A stretch of 64,000 nt of DNA. It comes from Elusimicrobium minutum. GTDB lineage: Bacteria; Elusimicrobiota; Elusimicrobia; Elusimicrobiales; UBA9959. Positions 17,893 to 27,542 of this stretch are shown one piece after another. Location: positions 53,180 to 117,179 of the forward strand of contig DYIF01000002.1 in the NCBI GenBank assembly GCA_020723765.1, written 5' to 3'. The notes below the pieces were generated by a model. The model was not told the DNA's origin, ran no database searches, and was given only the letters and a program-made list of their open reading frames with translations. How positions within the stretch are numbered: the first letter of the stretch is position 1; each line of letters starts with the position of its first letter. Position numbers and translations under genes: made by a program.

Positions 17893-18771
17893 TTATTTTT
17901 TGTCATAAATTTTTGAAACGGATGTCAAATCCTCATTATAATATCCTTCTTTAAAAGCGGTTTCGTACATTTTAAACAATTCTCTGGCTAGCGAATCTTC
18001 AAAATTCAAATTACGAGAAAATTTATTTATAAAACCCAAATCTTTTAACATATTTTTCAAAGAAAATTGAGGCGAAAAATCTTTTTGAATTAACTTGTCT
18101 TTTTTAATTTTATAATAACCGCAGTTTAAAACAGGGCTTTTTTCTATGACCTCAAAAAACAATGAAGGAGCTATTCCGCTTTTTTCACATAATTTAACGC
18201 TTTCAGTCAAACCCATGTTCATGGCGGCAAGCAATAAATTAACGCAAAGTTTCATAGCTGTCCCTTTACCCGCGGTTCCGCAATATACGATATCTTTTCC
18301 CATAGAAAGAAGGATCGGTTTAACATAATCGAGCCACTCTTTTTCACATCCGCAAAGCATTATCAAAGAAGCGTTTTCGGCTAAAGGTTTCGAACCGGAT
18401 ACTGGAGAATCTATATATTTTATCCCTTTTTTAAAACATTCTCTGCTCATCATCACGGCATACTCGTAACTCACGGTGCTTGTGTTTATTAGATAACTTC
18501 CCGCGCTTATGTTTTCTATTATCCCTTCTTTTCCGAAACAAACCGCATCCAACGCATCTTCGTTTTCTAACATCGTAATAATCACATTCGAAAACTGAGA
18601 AATTTCTTTTACTCTACCGCTTATTTCCGCCCCCTCCTTTTCCAGAGGATAGCATTTTTCTCTGGTTCTATTATAAACTTTTATTTTATAACCGCTTTTA
18701 ATCAAATTTTTCGCCATTGGAAGGCCCATTATTCCTATCCCTACAAAACCTATTCTGGGAGGTATTTTCAT
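17893..18771 (-). CDS. NAD(P)-dependent beta-hydroxyacid dehydrogenase family protein
   Basis: 292 residues from the ATG at 18771, chosen because GGAG stands seven bases before it; a longer reading to 18792 is less likely. GFVGIGIMGLPMAKNLI is the Rossmann motif, DSPVSGSKPLAENASLIMLCG the substrate-binding segment, and GKGTAMKLCVNLLLA holds the catalytic lysine. These match 3-hydroxyisobutyrate, tartronate semialdehyde and glyoxylate/succinic semialdehyde reductases; which of these acids it reduces is not clear. Its ATG overlaps the TGA of the upstream methyltransferase gene (ATGA), and RNase D follows after two bases. Confidence 0.85.
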   Translation of the reverse strand: MKIPPRIGFVGIGIMGLPMAKNLIKSGYKIKVYNRTREKCYPLEKEGAEISGRVKEISQFSNVIITMLENEDALDAVCFGKEGIIENISAGSYLINTSTVSYEYAVMMSRECFKKGIKYIDSPVSGSKPLAENASLIMLCGCEKEWLDYVKPILLSMGKDIVYCGTAGKGTAMKLCVNLLLAAMNMGLTESVKLCEKSGIAPSLFFEVIEKSPVLNCGYYKIKKDKLIQKDFSPQFSLKNMLKDLGFINKFSRNLNFEDSLARELFKMYETAFKEGYYNEDLTSVSKIYDKK

Positions 18772-19499
18772 TTTATTTCTCCTTTTTCGCAAACCGCAAA
18801 AACGCTTACTCCGAATGGAAAATTTAAAAAATTTAAAAACAAATTTTCAATCGAAAGAACCGATATTATTAAACCGTTAATAAAAGAAGGAATACGATAA
18901 AAATCGTTGGATTTTACGGAGAGTATGTTTTTCAAAAATCTCACCAAAACCGCCGGGACAAACATAAAAAAATTCCAGTAAGATATCTTTTTTACATAAA
19001 ACCCGGTGGTTTCGAGTTTTTTATAAAGATCTCTTAAGTTATATCTTCTTTTATGCTGGTTTATTACGTCGTGATAAGACCATAAAAAATTGAAAGCCGG
19101 AACAAAAACTATCAAGATTCCGTCTTTATTTAAAATTCTTTTCATCTCTTTTAAAACCGCAAGGTCATCGTCCATATGCTCAAGAGAATCAGAAGAGACA
19201 ATTACATCGAAAAAATTTTCTTCGAAATCGGTTTTTTGAGCGTCGCATTCGGTTACTTTTATATCTTTAAAGTCTATATTTTCTATCAATTTTTTATTAT
19301 AATCTATACCGTATAGATTTTCAAAACCTTTTTCTCTTAAATAAAACAAGAGATTACCGCATGCGCATCCAACATCCAGTATTTTAATTTTTTTATCTTT
19401 TGATTTATATTTTTTTATAAGATTTAGTATTATCGAGTTTCTCGAAACAAACCACCAGTTTTCTTCCTGTATTTTTAAATACTCGTTTATATATATCAT
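18768..19499 (-). CDS. Class I SAM-dependent methyltransferase
   Basis: 243 residues if started at the ATG at 19499 (MIYINEYLKIQEENWWFVSRN); an ATG at 19517 is also possible and the frame stays open to 19604. The N-terminal ENWWFVSRN is common to this methyltransferase group. Motif I is ILDVGCACGNLLFYL, then YGIDYNK, VIVSSDSLEHMDDD and ILIVFVPAFNFLWSYHD, followed by QHKRRYNL and a C-terminal hydrophobic segment. Relatives occur beside glycolipid and polyprenyl-phosphate-sugar enzymes. The substrate is unknown. A TATAAT lies nine bases before the chosen ATG. Confidence 0.8.
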   Translation of the reverse strand: MIYINEYLKIQEENWWFVSRNSIILNLIKKYKSKDKKIKILDVGCACGNLLFYLREKGFENLYGIDYNKKLIENIDFKDIKVTECDAQKTDFEENFFDVIVSSDSLEHMDDDLAVLKEMKRILNKDGILIVFVPAFNFLWSYHDVINQHKRRYNLRDLYKKLETTGFYVKKISYWNFFMFVPAVLVRFLKNILSVKSNDFYRIPSFINGLIISVLSIENLFLNFLNFPFGVSVFAVCEKGEIK

Positions 19500-19533
19500 A
19501 CAACTAATATTATACATAAGGTTGTGAATTTGA

Positions 19534-19539
19534 TAAAAT
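19534..19539 (+). promoter_or_regulatory. -10 box of a predicted leaderless promoter for the MFS gene
   Basis: TAAAAT, then TTAATT, then ATG at 19546. No Shine-Dalgarno. The TTAATT-ATG junction is identical to that of ispA at 49976. Confidence 0.45.
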
Positions 19540-19545
19540 TTAATT

Positions 19546-20745
19546 ATGAAAATGATTAAAAACTTCAAAGAAGGACTTTCTAAAAACGTAATAATACTCG
19601 GCATAGTCAGCGGCCTTACCGATATATCCAGCGAAATGTTATATCCGGTAATACCAATTTTCTTATCTCAATTTTTAAAAGCTCCGATGACAGTAATAGG
19701 TCTCATAGAAGGAATAGCGGAATCCACGGCGAGTATTCTAAAAATCTGGGGCGGATACATAAGCGATAGGTTTAGGAAAAGAAAACCTTTTATAATAGTA
19801 GGATATTTTCTCTCCGCCATTTCAAAGCCTATTATGGCCCTGGCGGGAGTATGGCAATTTGTTTTATTTGCAAGATTTATAGACAGAGTGGGAAAAGGCA
19901 TAAGGACATCCCCGAGAGACGCTCTCATAGCCGCATCAAGCGACAAACAACACTGGGGAAAAGCGTTCGGTTTTCATAGAGCGATGGACACTACCGGAGC
20001 GGCTTTGGGACCGATTATTACGTTGCTTTTATTCTTAATATTATCAGAAACAGAAAAATCTTATAGAATCGTATTTCTTATAGCTTTTATTCCGGCCATA
20101 CTCGGAGTTTTTATATTAAAAAAATATATAAAAGACGAAGGAGAAATAACAAAAACGGAGACTTTAAAAACCCAAACCGCAACCGAGCCTTTATCATACG
20201 ATTTTAAAATCTTCACATTTATTTACATACTCTTTTCAATAGGAAAATTTTCCGACGCTTTTTTGATAATGAAAACAAAATCCATAGTATCTTCGACAAC
20301 TCACACCATAATGGTTTATTTCGCGTATAATATCTTATACGCTTTTTTATCTACCCCAGCCGGTATAATAGCTGACAAAATAGGAAAAGTAAAAGTTTTT
20401 ATGCTAAGCTTCTTGATATTTGCGATAGTTTGTTTCGGTTTTAGCAAAACCGCCACCCCTTACGGAGTTTGGTTATTTTTTTTGATATATAGTTTTTACG
20501 GAGCTTTGAACGAAGGGATAGCCAAAGCCATAATATCGAATCTTACCACATCGAACAATAGAGCGTCCGGAATGGGAGTATTTCAAGGCTTTAGCGGTAT
20601 AGCCGTATTTTTATCAAGCCTTTTAGCCGGCGTTTTATGGGATAAATTCGAGCCATCGACGCCTTTTCTTTTTTCCTCGATAACCTCTATTTTGTCGCTT
20701 ATATTACTGTTTATATGGATTAAGTGGAGAAAGATAAATATTTAG
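19546..20745 (+). CDS. Major facilitator superfamily transporter
   Basis: 399 residues with about twelve hydrophobic segments in two halves. GGYISDRFRKRKPFIIVGY between helices 2 and 3 is the MFS signature loop, repeated weakly in the second half as GIIADKIGKVKVFML. RFIDRVGKGIRTSPRDALIAAS is characteristic of one bacterial MFS subgroup often found next to envelope genes. The substrate is not predictable. It is divergent from the methyltransferase gene and is followed by the cysteine desulfidase-like gene, whose Shine-Dalgarno sequence lies at its stop codon. Confidence 0.9.
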   Translation: MKMIKNFKEGLSKNVIILGIVSGLTDISSEMLYPVIPIFLSQFLKAPMTVIGLIEGIAESTASILKIWGGYISDRFRKRKPFIIVGYFLSAISKPIMALAGVWQFVLFARFIDRVGKGIRTSPRDALIAASSDKQHWGKAFGFHRAMDTTGAALGPIITLLLFLILSETEKSYRIVFLIAFIPAILGVFILKKYIKDEGEITKTETLKTQTATEPLSYDFKIFTFIYILFSIGKFSDAFLIMKTKSIVSSTTHTIMVYFAYNILYAFLSTPAGIIADKIGKVKVFMLSFLIFAIVCFGFSKTATPYGVWLFFLIYSFYGALNEGIAKAIISNLTTSNNRASGMGVFQGFSGIAVFLSSLLAGVLWDKFEPSTPFLFSSITSILSLILLFIWIKWRKINI

Positions 20746-20753
20746 GAGAAAAT

Positions 20754-22034
20754 ATGAATTTATTGTCAGAGATACTAAAAAACGAAGTATACCCCGCCCT
20801 TGGATGCACAGAACCGATATCCGTAGCTTACGCATGCGCAAAAGCGGCAAGCATTATTAAAAAAATAAATTTAGATAAGATAAAAATCACCGTAAACTTA
20901 GATCCCGGTACCTATAAAAACGGATATGGAGTAAATATCCCGAATCTCGGAAACGAAAAAGGCAATTTAATAGCCGCAGCTTTAGGAACGCTTATTGCAA
21001 GGCCCGAGCTTAAATATAAAATATTTTCAAACGTATCAATAGAAAAAATAAGACAGGCGAAAAAGATAATAAAAGAAAAAAGAATCAAAATAAACGTGGA
21101 TTATACAAAAAAAGAAATATATGTGGAAGCCGTTTTAGAAAACGAAAAAGAAAAAAGCGTTTGCGTTTTAAATAAATCGCATTTTTCCATTTCCATGCTT
21201 ACATTAAACGATAAAATTTTATCCTCGCATGTTTTCAAAGAAAAACACTCCGATTACAGGGAGATTATAAAAAATATGAGCTTTGGAGAACTGGTATCTA
21301 TGGCGTCAAAGGCCGGAGATAAGGAATTAAAATATATAAAATCAGGAATAGAGATGAATCTAAAAGCTTTTGAAGCCGGAATTAAACTCAAAAAAATCGG
21401 ATATATATTAAAAGAATTCGCTTTCAAAAATCAAGACGATTTTGTTTGGCAAGCCAAATATATTTGCGCCTGCGCCACAGACGCCAGAATGAGCGGAGTG
21501 CCTATAACGGTAATGTCAAGCGGACAAAGCGGAAATCAAGGAGTCGTTGCGATATTGGTGCCGTATCTAATAGGCAAGAAAGAAGGGATTAAAGAAGAAA
21601 CCATACTTAAAAGCATAGCACTTTCTCATATAATAAATTCTTATATAAAATCATACACGGGGGAATTAGCACCGGTATGCGGATGCGCCATTTCAAGCGG
21701 TGCGGGTGCAGCGGCCGCAATAGTTTATCAAAAATACCCAAACGACATAAAAAAAATAGAAGGGGCCGTAAATAATGTTATTGCGGACATCGGCGGAATG
21801 ATATGCGACGGCGCGAAGGAAAGCTGCTCTTTAAAAGTATCGTCGTCCGTAGAATCCGCAATAAAAAACGCATATCTTGCAATCTCAGGTCTATCCGTTA
21901 ATAATTCAAACGGTTTTATAGAAAAAAACGCTCAGGATACTATAAAAAACATGGCGAGACTGTCCGTAATCGGCATGGCGTCGGTAGATTCCATAATAAT
22001 AGAAACGATGCAAAACAAACTAAACGCAAACTAA
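20754..22034 (+). CDS. cyuA: L-cysteine desulfidase / L-serine deaminase alpha-type iron-sulfur enzyme (CyuA, UPF0597)
   Basis: 426 residues from the ATG at 20754, chosen because AGGAG lies six to seven bases before it. The N-terminus LKNEVYPALGCTEPISVAYACAKA is the family signature; ICACATDARMSGVPITVMSS, GELAPVCGCAISSGAGAAAA and GGMICDGAKESCSLKV supply the conserved cysteines that bind a [4Fe-4S] cluster. The enzyme breaks cysteine to sulfide, ammonia and pyruvate, which would feed sulfide for iron-sulfur clusters in an anaerobe. It is complete. The next gene starts one base after its stop. Confidence 0.88.
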   Translation: MNLLSEILKNEVYPALGCTEPISVAYACAKAASIIKKINLDKIKITVNLDPGTYKNGYGVNIPNLGNEKGNLIAAALGTLIARPELKYKIFSNVSIEKIRQAKKIIKEKRIKINVDYTKKEIYVEAVLENEKEKSVCVLNKSHFSISMLTLNDKILSSHVFKEKHSDYREIIKNMSFGELVSMASKAGDKELKYIKSGIEMNLKAFEAGIKLKKIGYILKEFAFKNQDDFVWQAKYICACATDARMSGVPITVMSSGQSGNQGVVAILVPYLIGKKEGIKEETILKSIALSHIINSYIKSYTGELAPVCGCAISSGAGAAAAIVYQKYPNDIKKIEGAVNNVIADIGGMICDGAKESCSLKVSSSVESAIKNAYLAISGLSVNNSNGFIEKNAQDTIKNMARLSVIGMASVDSIIIETMQNKLNAN

Positions 22035-22035
22035 A

Positions 22036-22701
22036 ATGTATAAACTGATATTGGCCGATTTTTCAAACATTGGAAAAATCGTAAATTTCTTAAAAGATAT
22101 AGGCGAAGTTGAAAATTTAAAAAAAGATTTCGGGGTAATAGAAAGGTCCGAAAATCTAAAAAAACTATTAAATTTATACTCAAAAGGATTGTCTCACGGC
22201 ATATCGACAAAAATATTGATAGAAGAAAATTTAATTCTCCCCCCAATTTATATAACCCCAAAAAACATAGAAATATTCGATAATGAAATTATTTTAGACG
22301 CTAAAATAAATCTTTATTTTAACGAGATAAAAGCGGTAATACTTCATCTTATCGAAAAACCCGCTTTAAAACCTTCTTCGTTAATAAAAATGGAAAAAAA
22401 TACGGATATTATAAGCGCGACAACCGAAGTTTGCCTTGAGATTTATTCAAGCAATAAAAGAATAATTTTATCAGATTCGTTAATAAAAAATCAGTCAAAA
22501 ATTTTTGAAAAAGAACTTTCTTTTGAAAAAAACATTTTTAAACTTGCCGAGCTAATATATTCGTTAAATCCCAAAATCGTATTTTCTCCGTCGTTTAAAA
22601 TTTATAAAGAAAACCATAATTATGTAAAATACTTTATTAAGGAGACCTTAGACGATAAGGAACTTATATGGATGATAAACACCACCATACTAAATATTTA
22701 A
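22036..22701 (+). CDS. Unknown protein between cyuA and GH57
   Basis: 221 residues, no family recognised. It begins MYKLILADFSNIGKIVNFLKD, which looks like the first strand and helix of a small alpha/beta domain, and has no signal peptide or membrane segment. Lysine- and isoleucine-rich throughout, with KNIEIFDNEIILDAKINLYF and YSLNPKIVFSPSFKIY as strand-like stretches. It starts one base after the cyuA stop and overlaps the GH57 gene by 34 bases, so it is co-translated with the glucan enzyme. No catalytic motif is evident. Confidence 0.7.
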   Translation: MYKLILADFSNIGKIVNFLKDIGEVENLKKDFGVIERSENLKKLLNLYSKGLSHGISTKILIEENLILPPIYITPKNIEIFDNEIILDAKINLYFNEIKAVILHLIEKPALKPSSLIKMEKNTDIISATTEVCLEIYSSNKRIILSDSLIKNQSKIFEKELSFEKNIFKLAELIYSLNPKIVFSPSFKIYKENHNYVKYFIKETLDDKELIWMINTTILNI

Positions 22702-24920
22702 CCATACACGCCCATATGTATCAGCCTCCCCGAGAAAATCCTTTTACGGGAGAGGTGGAGCTTGAGCATTCCGCAAAACCGTACGATAACTGGAACAATA
22801 GAATAGCAATGGAATGTTATTTCCCCAATTTATACGGAAGGATACTAGATAAAACCGGAGATATATTGGAATTTATAAACAACTACGAATATTTAAATTT
22901 TAATTTCGGACCGACTCTTCTTAACTGGATGGAAATATACTATCCGAAGTATTATTCAAAACTTGTAGAAACGGTAAGAAGTCTAAAAGAAAAAAAAGGA
23001 TTCTCTCCTGCAATAGCGCAGGTTTATAATCACACGATACTGCCGTTAGATAATTTTTCTACCAAAATAACTCAAATACACTGGGGAATAAAAGATTTCG
23101 AACATAGATTCGGATTCTATCCCGAAGGGATATGGTTAAGCGAGACCGCCGTTAACGAAGATGTTTTGAAAATATTGATAGATTATAAAATAAAATACGT
23201 AATTCTCTCCCCCCATCAACTCTCAAAAGCGATTAACCTAAGAACTCAAAAAGAAGAACCGATTTATCCCAATAGGCACTACATATGGTTCGATAGAGAC
23301 GAAAAGAAACTTAAAAACTGCAAAAGGCATATATATATTTTCGCTTACGACGGAGAATTCTCAAGAAAGGTTGCTTTCGATAACATAACATTTAATTCGG
23401 AAATATTTGTAAAAGAAATAAGTTTGAGATACTCTCATTTTAAAGACCCTTTTATCTTGATAGCGACGGACGGCGAGACATTCGGACATCACCATAAATT
23501 TGCGGATCTTACTCTATCTCACGCTTTCAGATACGAACTTTTAAAATACAATATTAAAACCGTAAGTTTGGCCGAATATATTTCCATAAAAGAAGTGGAA
23601 AGCGAAGTGGAATTATCACCCGGTCCGGACGGAGAAGGCACCAGCTGGAGTTGCTCTCATGGAGTCAGACGCTGGAAAGGAGGGTGTAATTGCGGAGACG
23701 AGGGAATCTATGACACATCCTGGAGATTTGGTTTTAGAAACGCGACAAAATGGTTGTCCGAGGTTTTAGGCGATATATACAACGAGGAAGGCAAAAAAAT
23801 ATTCATAGAACCGCTTCTTGCTAAAAACAATTATATAGACGTAATTAGAAAAAAGATATCTCTCACAGATTTTATAAATCAAAATCTTAAAGATATAAAC
23901 GACCAAAACGCAAAAAAGGCTAAAAAACTTTTATTGATGATAAAATACCAGATGTTTTCTCTTACGAGCTGCGGATGGTTTTTTAACGACATATCCAGAA
24001 TAGAAACACAACAGAATCTAAAATACGCTCTAAAGGCTATAACTTTAGCCGAAGAGCTGGGCTATAAAGGGATAGAAAAAGGTTTCGTATCTTTGCTTGC
24101 TATGTCCAATTCCAATTTCGCCGCAATTGGAAGCGGAGAAAAGCTATATCAAAATCACATTAAGTCTTCCAAAAGTCCGCAATTCTTAATCGACGCATAT
24201 CTTTCCATCAAAACAGCTTTAAATAATCAAAATCTTTACTCTAACTTCATATATAAAACCGAAATTAAAAAAAGAGAAGAGAAAAACGAAAATGAAATAC
24301 ATATAATATCCGCGATAAAAAACATGGAAGAAGACGAGGAAAAGGTTGTTAGTATAATTTTAAATTTTAGAAACATTCACGATATTAAAATCGGTTTTAA
24401 ATACGATGGAGAAAGCCATGAATATCGGGAAATAAAATTTTCGGAGATGAGCCAAAAAATGCAGACTGAGATTTTAAAACTCCTTATAATAAAAGCCAAA
24501 GAAAAGAATATAGAAAATCTCGAAAACACCTTTGCGACTTTATATGAAATATTCGAACTTAACCCCGAAATGGCGTATGAAAATTTAGAAGATGATTCCA
24601 GATATACCATAGGGCAAATTTTAAATTATAATATAATAAAGTTCCTTACAAATTACGAAATAAAACATATAGACAGGATAGAAGAAATAATAAATATGTG
24701 CGAAAAAATAAATTTAAAAATAGATTACAAAATATCTAACGATATAACTATGCTTATGGGAAGTTTTACCGACGGAATATGCGAAGGCAAAATACGCAAA
24801 GAATACCTGGAAAAAGCAGCTCGTACTTTTAAAAAACTAAACCTCTATCCCCTGGTGTTTCATTGCGAAAACGGCTTGGGCGAAATTTCACAACGTTATA
24901 CTAACGAGAAAGCGAATTAA
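22668..24920 (+). CDS. GH57 glycoside hydrolase with DUF3536 domain
   Basis: 750 residues. The GH57 barrel starts at YLTIHAHMYQPPRENPF; EGIWLSETAVNEDVLKIL contains the glutamate nucleophile and ILIATDGETFGHHHKF the acid/base aspartate. SPGPDGEGTSWSCSHGVRRW and CNCGDEGIYDTSWRF are the cysteine-bearing segment of the GH57-DUF3536 group. The remaining 350 residues are the helical DUF3536 domain. The protein has no signal peptide, so it acts on cytoplasmic alpha-glucan, probably as an amylase or glucanotransferase. AAGGAA lies six bases before the ATG. It ends tail to tail with the branching enzyme gene. Confidence 0.9.
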   Translation: MDDKHHHTKYLTIHAHMYQPPRENPFTGEVELEHSAKPYDNWNNRIAMECYFPNLYGRILDKTGDILEFINNYEYLNFNFGPTLLNWMEIYYPKYYSKLVETVRSLKEKKGFSPAIAQVYNHTILPLDNFSTKITQIHWGIKDFEHRFGFYPEGIWLSETAVNEDVLKILIDYKIKYVILSPHQLSKAINLRTQKEEPIYPNRHYIWFDRDEKKLKNCKRHIYIFAYDGEFSRKVAFDNITFNSEIFVKEISLRYSHFKDPFILIATDGETFGHHHKFADLTLSHAFRYELLKYNIKTVSLAEYISIKEVESEVELSPGPDGEGTSWSCSHGVRRWKGGCNCGDEGIYDTSWRFGFRNATKWLSEVLGDIYNEEGKKIFIEPLLAKNNYIDVIRKKISLTDFINQNLKDINDQNAKKAKKLLLMIKYQMFSLTSCGWFFNDISRIETQQNLKYALKAITLAEELGYKGIEKGFVSLLAMSNSNFAAIGSGEKLYQNHIKSSKSPQFLIDAYLSIKTALNNQNLYSNFIYKTEIKKREEKNENEIHIISAIKNMEEDEEKVVSIILNFRNIHDIKIGFKYDGESHEYREIKFSEMSQKMQTEILKLLIIKAKEKNIENLENTFATLYEIFELNPEMAYENLEDDSRYTIGQILNYNIIKFLTNYEIKHIDRIEEIINMCEKINLKIDYKISNDITMLMGSFTDGICEGKIRKEYLEKAARTFKKLNLYPLVFHCENGLGEISQRYTNEKAN

Positions 24921-24935
24921 GCTTTCAAACAAATC

Positions 24936-26561
24936 TCAATCTTTTTTAAACCTTTTTTCCGTTTCTATAGTGGAAAAAGCTCTCCAGTCTATGTGGGGAA
25001 ATATATTATCTCTCCACTCCGCATCCTTTAAAAATCCCTCGTCTATGTTATTGGAATTTAGCATCTCCCAGAGTCTTGTAAACCTCTGGATGTGCATTAC
25101 AAATCTTTTTGTCGAGTAAGTTTTAGCCGTTCCGACAGTCATCAAAAAAGGCCAATCGGAACTTTGAGCCAAAACTATTTCTCTGGCGCATTGCTTTAGT
25201 ATTCTGTCTATTTTATTGTCGGATGTGGAATAGTATCTATTGGCCATATCGATCATTCTTTCGGTGGCTTTGTGTAAATGCCTATAAATCCAATCGTTAG
25301 AACCGTTAAGCCATACCTCATGGTATCCCTTATCCCCCCAGCTCGACATGCTCGGTTGGACAACTTGATTATCTGGATAGATAGAGAGGTATTCCATGGG
25401 AGTTATAAGCTTTATTGTTTTCTGGTCGTAATGTATCTTTCTAAAAAGGTATTCCAAAAACATCGGCCCCTCATACCACCAGTGTCCAAAAAGCTCCGCG
25501 TCGTACATCGAAACTATTATAGGTTTTCTTCCCAAAAAACTGTTAAGATACTCTATCTGTCTTTCCCTGTTAAACATAAAGTTTCCGGCATGAACTGCCG
25601 CAATTTCCCGAGCGTCGTCCGGGTCATACGGTTGTTTATCGCTTAAAGCGACCTTGCCGGTTATCTTATGATATTTTATTCCTATGTTTCTTCTTACCCC
25701 ATCCATATGAAGATACGGACTTATATATTCGTATTCCAAGTCGTACCCTACATCTCTGTAAAACTCCCTATACCGAGGATCCCCTGGATATCCCATCTCC
25801 GCGCTCCATACCTGATGAGCGCTTTCCATATCTCTTGAAAAAGCCGCCACTCCGCTCGGGCAATAAACGGGAGCGTATACCCCGAAACGAGGCCTGGGGG
25901 TGCCGTAAAGTATACCGTGAGTTTCAAGAAAGAAAAATCTTATTCCGTACTCTTTTAAGAAATAATCGTCTCCAGGATTATATGCGCATTCGGCAAGCCA
26001 GATTCCTCTGGGCATTTTGCCGAACTTTTCAAAATAATCGTCGGTCGCTATTTTGATCTGAGCGTTAACAGCTTCTTTTCTTAACTGCAAGGGTAAAAAT
26101 CCATGAGTCGCACAGCAGGTTATTATTTCTATCTTGCCCAAATTTTGAAATTTTTTAAAACCGTTTAAGACATTGCCGTGATAATAGTCTTCATAAAGCT
26201 GCCTTATTCTTTTAAACTTTTGCTCGTACATCAAAGCGGCTTTGTAGAAAGGAGTATTTTTCGTTCTTACTATTTCTTTTTCGGTAAGCTCTATCCTTTT
26301 ATAAACGTAATTTTTAAACCTTTCGTTTAAGAGCTGGTCGGACATCATATTGCAAAGAGGCGGGGTCAAAGACATCGTTACTCTGAAATCTATCCCTTCG
26401 TTTGTAAGCCTTTCGTATACGTCAAGAAGCGGTATGTACGTCTCGCACATAGCTTCGAAAAACCAATCTTCCTCCAAGAAATCCGGATACTCGGGGTGTC
26501 TCACAAACGGAAGGTGGTCGTGTAAAACAAGACAAAAATAGCCTAATTCTTTATTTGTCAT
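24936..26561 (-). CDS. GH57 1,4-alpha-glucan branching enzyme (DUF1957)
   Basis: 541 residues, the length of Thermococcus-type GH57 branching enzymes. GYFCLVLHDHLPFVRHPEYP is the N-terminal barrel motif, GIWLAECAYNPGDDYFL has the nucleophile glutamate and VSMYDAELFGHWWYEGP the acid/base aspartate. The C-terminal region SNDWIYRHLHKATERM is the DUF1957 helical bundle. It makes alpha-1,6 branches in glycogen. Its start overlaps the DUF4912 gene by 11 bases, so both are translated together. With the phosphorylase at 55375 and the DUF3536 protein at 22668 this forms most of a glycogen pathway; no glycogen synthase is in the window. Confidence 0.92.
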   Translation of the reverse strand: MTNKELGYFCLVLHDHLPFVRHPEYPDFLEEDWFFEAMCETYIPLLDVYERLTNEGIDFRVTMSLTPPLCNMMSDQLLNERFKNYVYKRIELTEKEIVRTKNTPFYKAALMYEQKFKRIRQLYEDYYHGNVLNGFKKFQNLGKIEIITCCATHGFLPLQLRKEAVNAQIKIATDDYFEKFGKMPRGIWLAECAYNPGDDYFLKEYGIRFFFLETHGILYGTPRPRFGVYAPVYCPSGVAAFSRDMESAHQVWSAEMGYPGDPRYREFYRDVGYDLEYEYISPYLHMDGVRRNIGIKYHKITGKVALSDKQPYDPDDAREIAAVHAGNFMFNRERQIEYLNSFLGRKPIIVSMYDAELFGHWWYEGPMFLEYLFRKIHYDQKTIKLITPMEYLSIYPDNQVVQPSMSSWGDKGYHEVWLNGSNDWIYRHLHKATERMIDMANRYYSTSDNKIDRILKQCAREIVLAQSSDWPFLMTVGTAKTYSTKRFVMHIQRFTRLWEMLNSNNIDEGFLKDAEWRDNIFPHIDWRAFSTIETEKRFKKD

Positions 26562-27411
26562 TTTTTTTAGTCTCTCTCGATACTCTTATGTTTATCCCCC
26601 TATTCATATCCCCGTCTCTGGATACCGCTTTAACAGGTATGTTCACTTCTCCGTCGGGCAAAGCGTATCTTAAAGCGAATGTTCCGTCCGGATTTAATTT
26701 GATTTCCCTGTCCCCGATGTATAATTTTGCATCGCTTTGAGTTGCGCCGTAGACTACGAGTTCGCAGTCGGCAACAAGCCAAAAATTTTTATCGGAAGGT
26801 ATTTGTTCCTTCATTAAAGATTGGGAAGAAAAAGAAGCTACTCCATAAGATGTAACTCGAGAAAAAACGTTTCTTAACATCTCCCATCTTTGAGCTAAAG
26901 ATTTGGCTATATCCATAGATCCCTTCCCTATATACTCGACTCCAGAAATCTGCAATAATTTTTCAAATTCTTGATTTACGCTCATCCACTTTTCGTCTAT
27001 AACATCGCTTACTCCAGATTTTGGAAGGGTTACTTTATTTGTTCTAACTATGGCTATAAATCTACCGTCGGGAGTTATTACTCCTATCTCACATATGTAA
27101 GACTTCCCACATTCGTTTACGTTTATATACCAATTTTTTGCGTCTATTATAACGGGAATATCGAAATATTTGCCTAACTCCTCTTTTTCGTTTATCTCAT
27201 AAACCCTTATAACTCCTCTGGATTTCTCAAATATGTCTTTACCAATCTGATTCATTATATTTTTTTTCGAGTTTTCCGAAATTTCCCAGTAAATAAACAT
27301 CCAGTATGGGTCTCTTGGCAGTAAAGCCGCTTCTGTATTTCCATAACCTTCCGGAAGCGACTTAGAACTATAATCCGGTTCTTGATTCGGTCCTATTTTC
27401 CCTGAACTCAT
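26551..27411 (-). CDS. DUF4912 domain protein linked to glucan branching enzyme
   Basis: 286 residues from the ATG at 27411. The frame extends to an ATG at 27441, but AAGGAGAG stands five bases before the inner ATG and the outer one falls at the predicted transcription start. LPEGYGNTEAALLPRDPYWMF (residues about 20-40) is the start of the DUF4912 domain, followed by IYWEISENSKKNI. A second domain near the C-terminus (CELVVYGATQSDAKLYIGD, KLNPDGTFALRYALPDG) looks like a beta-sandwich. It precedes and overlaps the branching enzyme, so a role in glycogen binding or regulation is plausible but inferred. Confidence 0.82.
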   Translation of the reverse strand: MSSGKIGPNQEPDYSSKSLPEGYGNTEAALLPRDPYWMFIYWEISENSKKNIMNQIGKDIFEKSRGVIRVYEINEKEELGKYFDIPVIIDAKNWYINVNECGKSYICEIGVITPDGRFIAIVRTNKVTLPKSGVSDVIDEKWMSVNQEFEKLLQISGVEYIGKGSMDIAKSLAQRWEMLRNVFSRVTSYGVASFSSQSLMKEQIPSDKNFWLVADCELVVYGATQSDAKLYIGDREIKLNPDGTFALRYALPDGEVNIPVKAVSRDGDMNRGINIRVSRETKKNDK

Positions 27412-27449
27412 TTCCCTCTCCTTTGGGGAAGAAATCCCCATTAATTAAC

Positions 27450-27479
27450 ATTATACAATTTATACAAAAAACAAATCAA
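27450..27479 (-). promoter_or_regulatory. Promoter of the DUF4912-branching enzyme operon
   Basis: On the minus strand TTGATT (27474-27479), 18 bases, TATAAT (27450-27455). The expected start near 27443 gives a leader of about 30 bases with a small GGGGA/TCCCC hairpin before the Shine-Dalgarno sequence of the 27411 start. Confidence 0.6.
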
Positions 27480-27542
27480 CCGCATATTTTCGCTCTCCCC
27501 TATTTATATAAAGATATTATATATTTTTTAACTAAAACTAAT

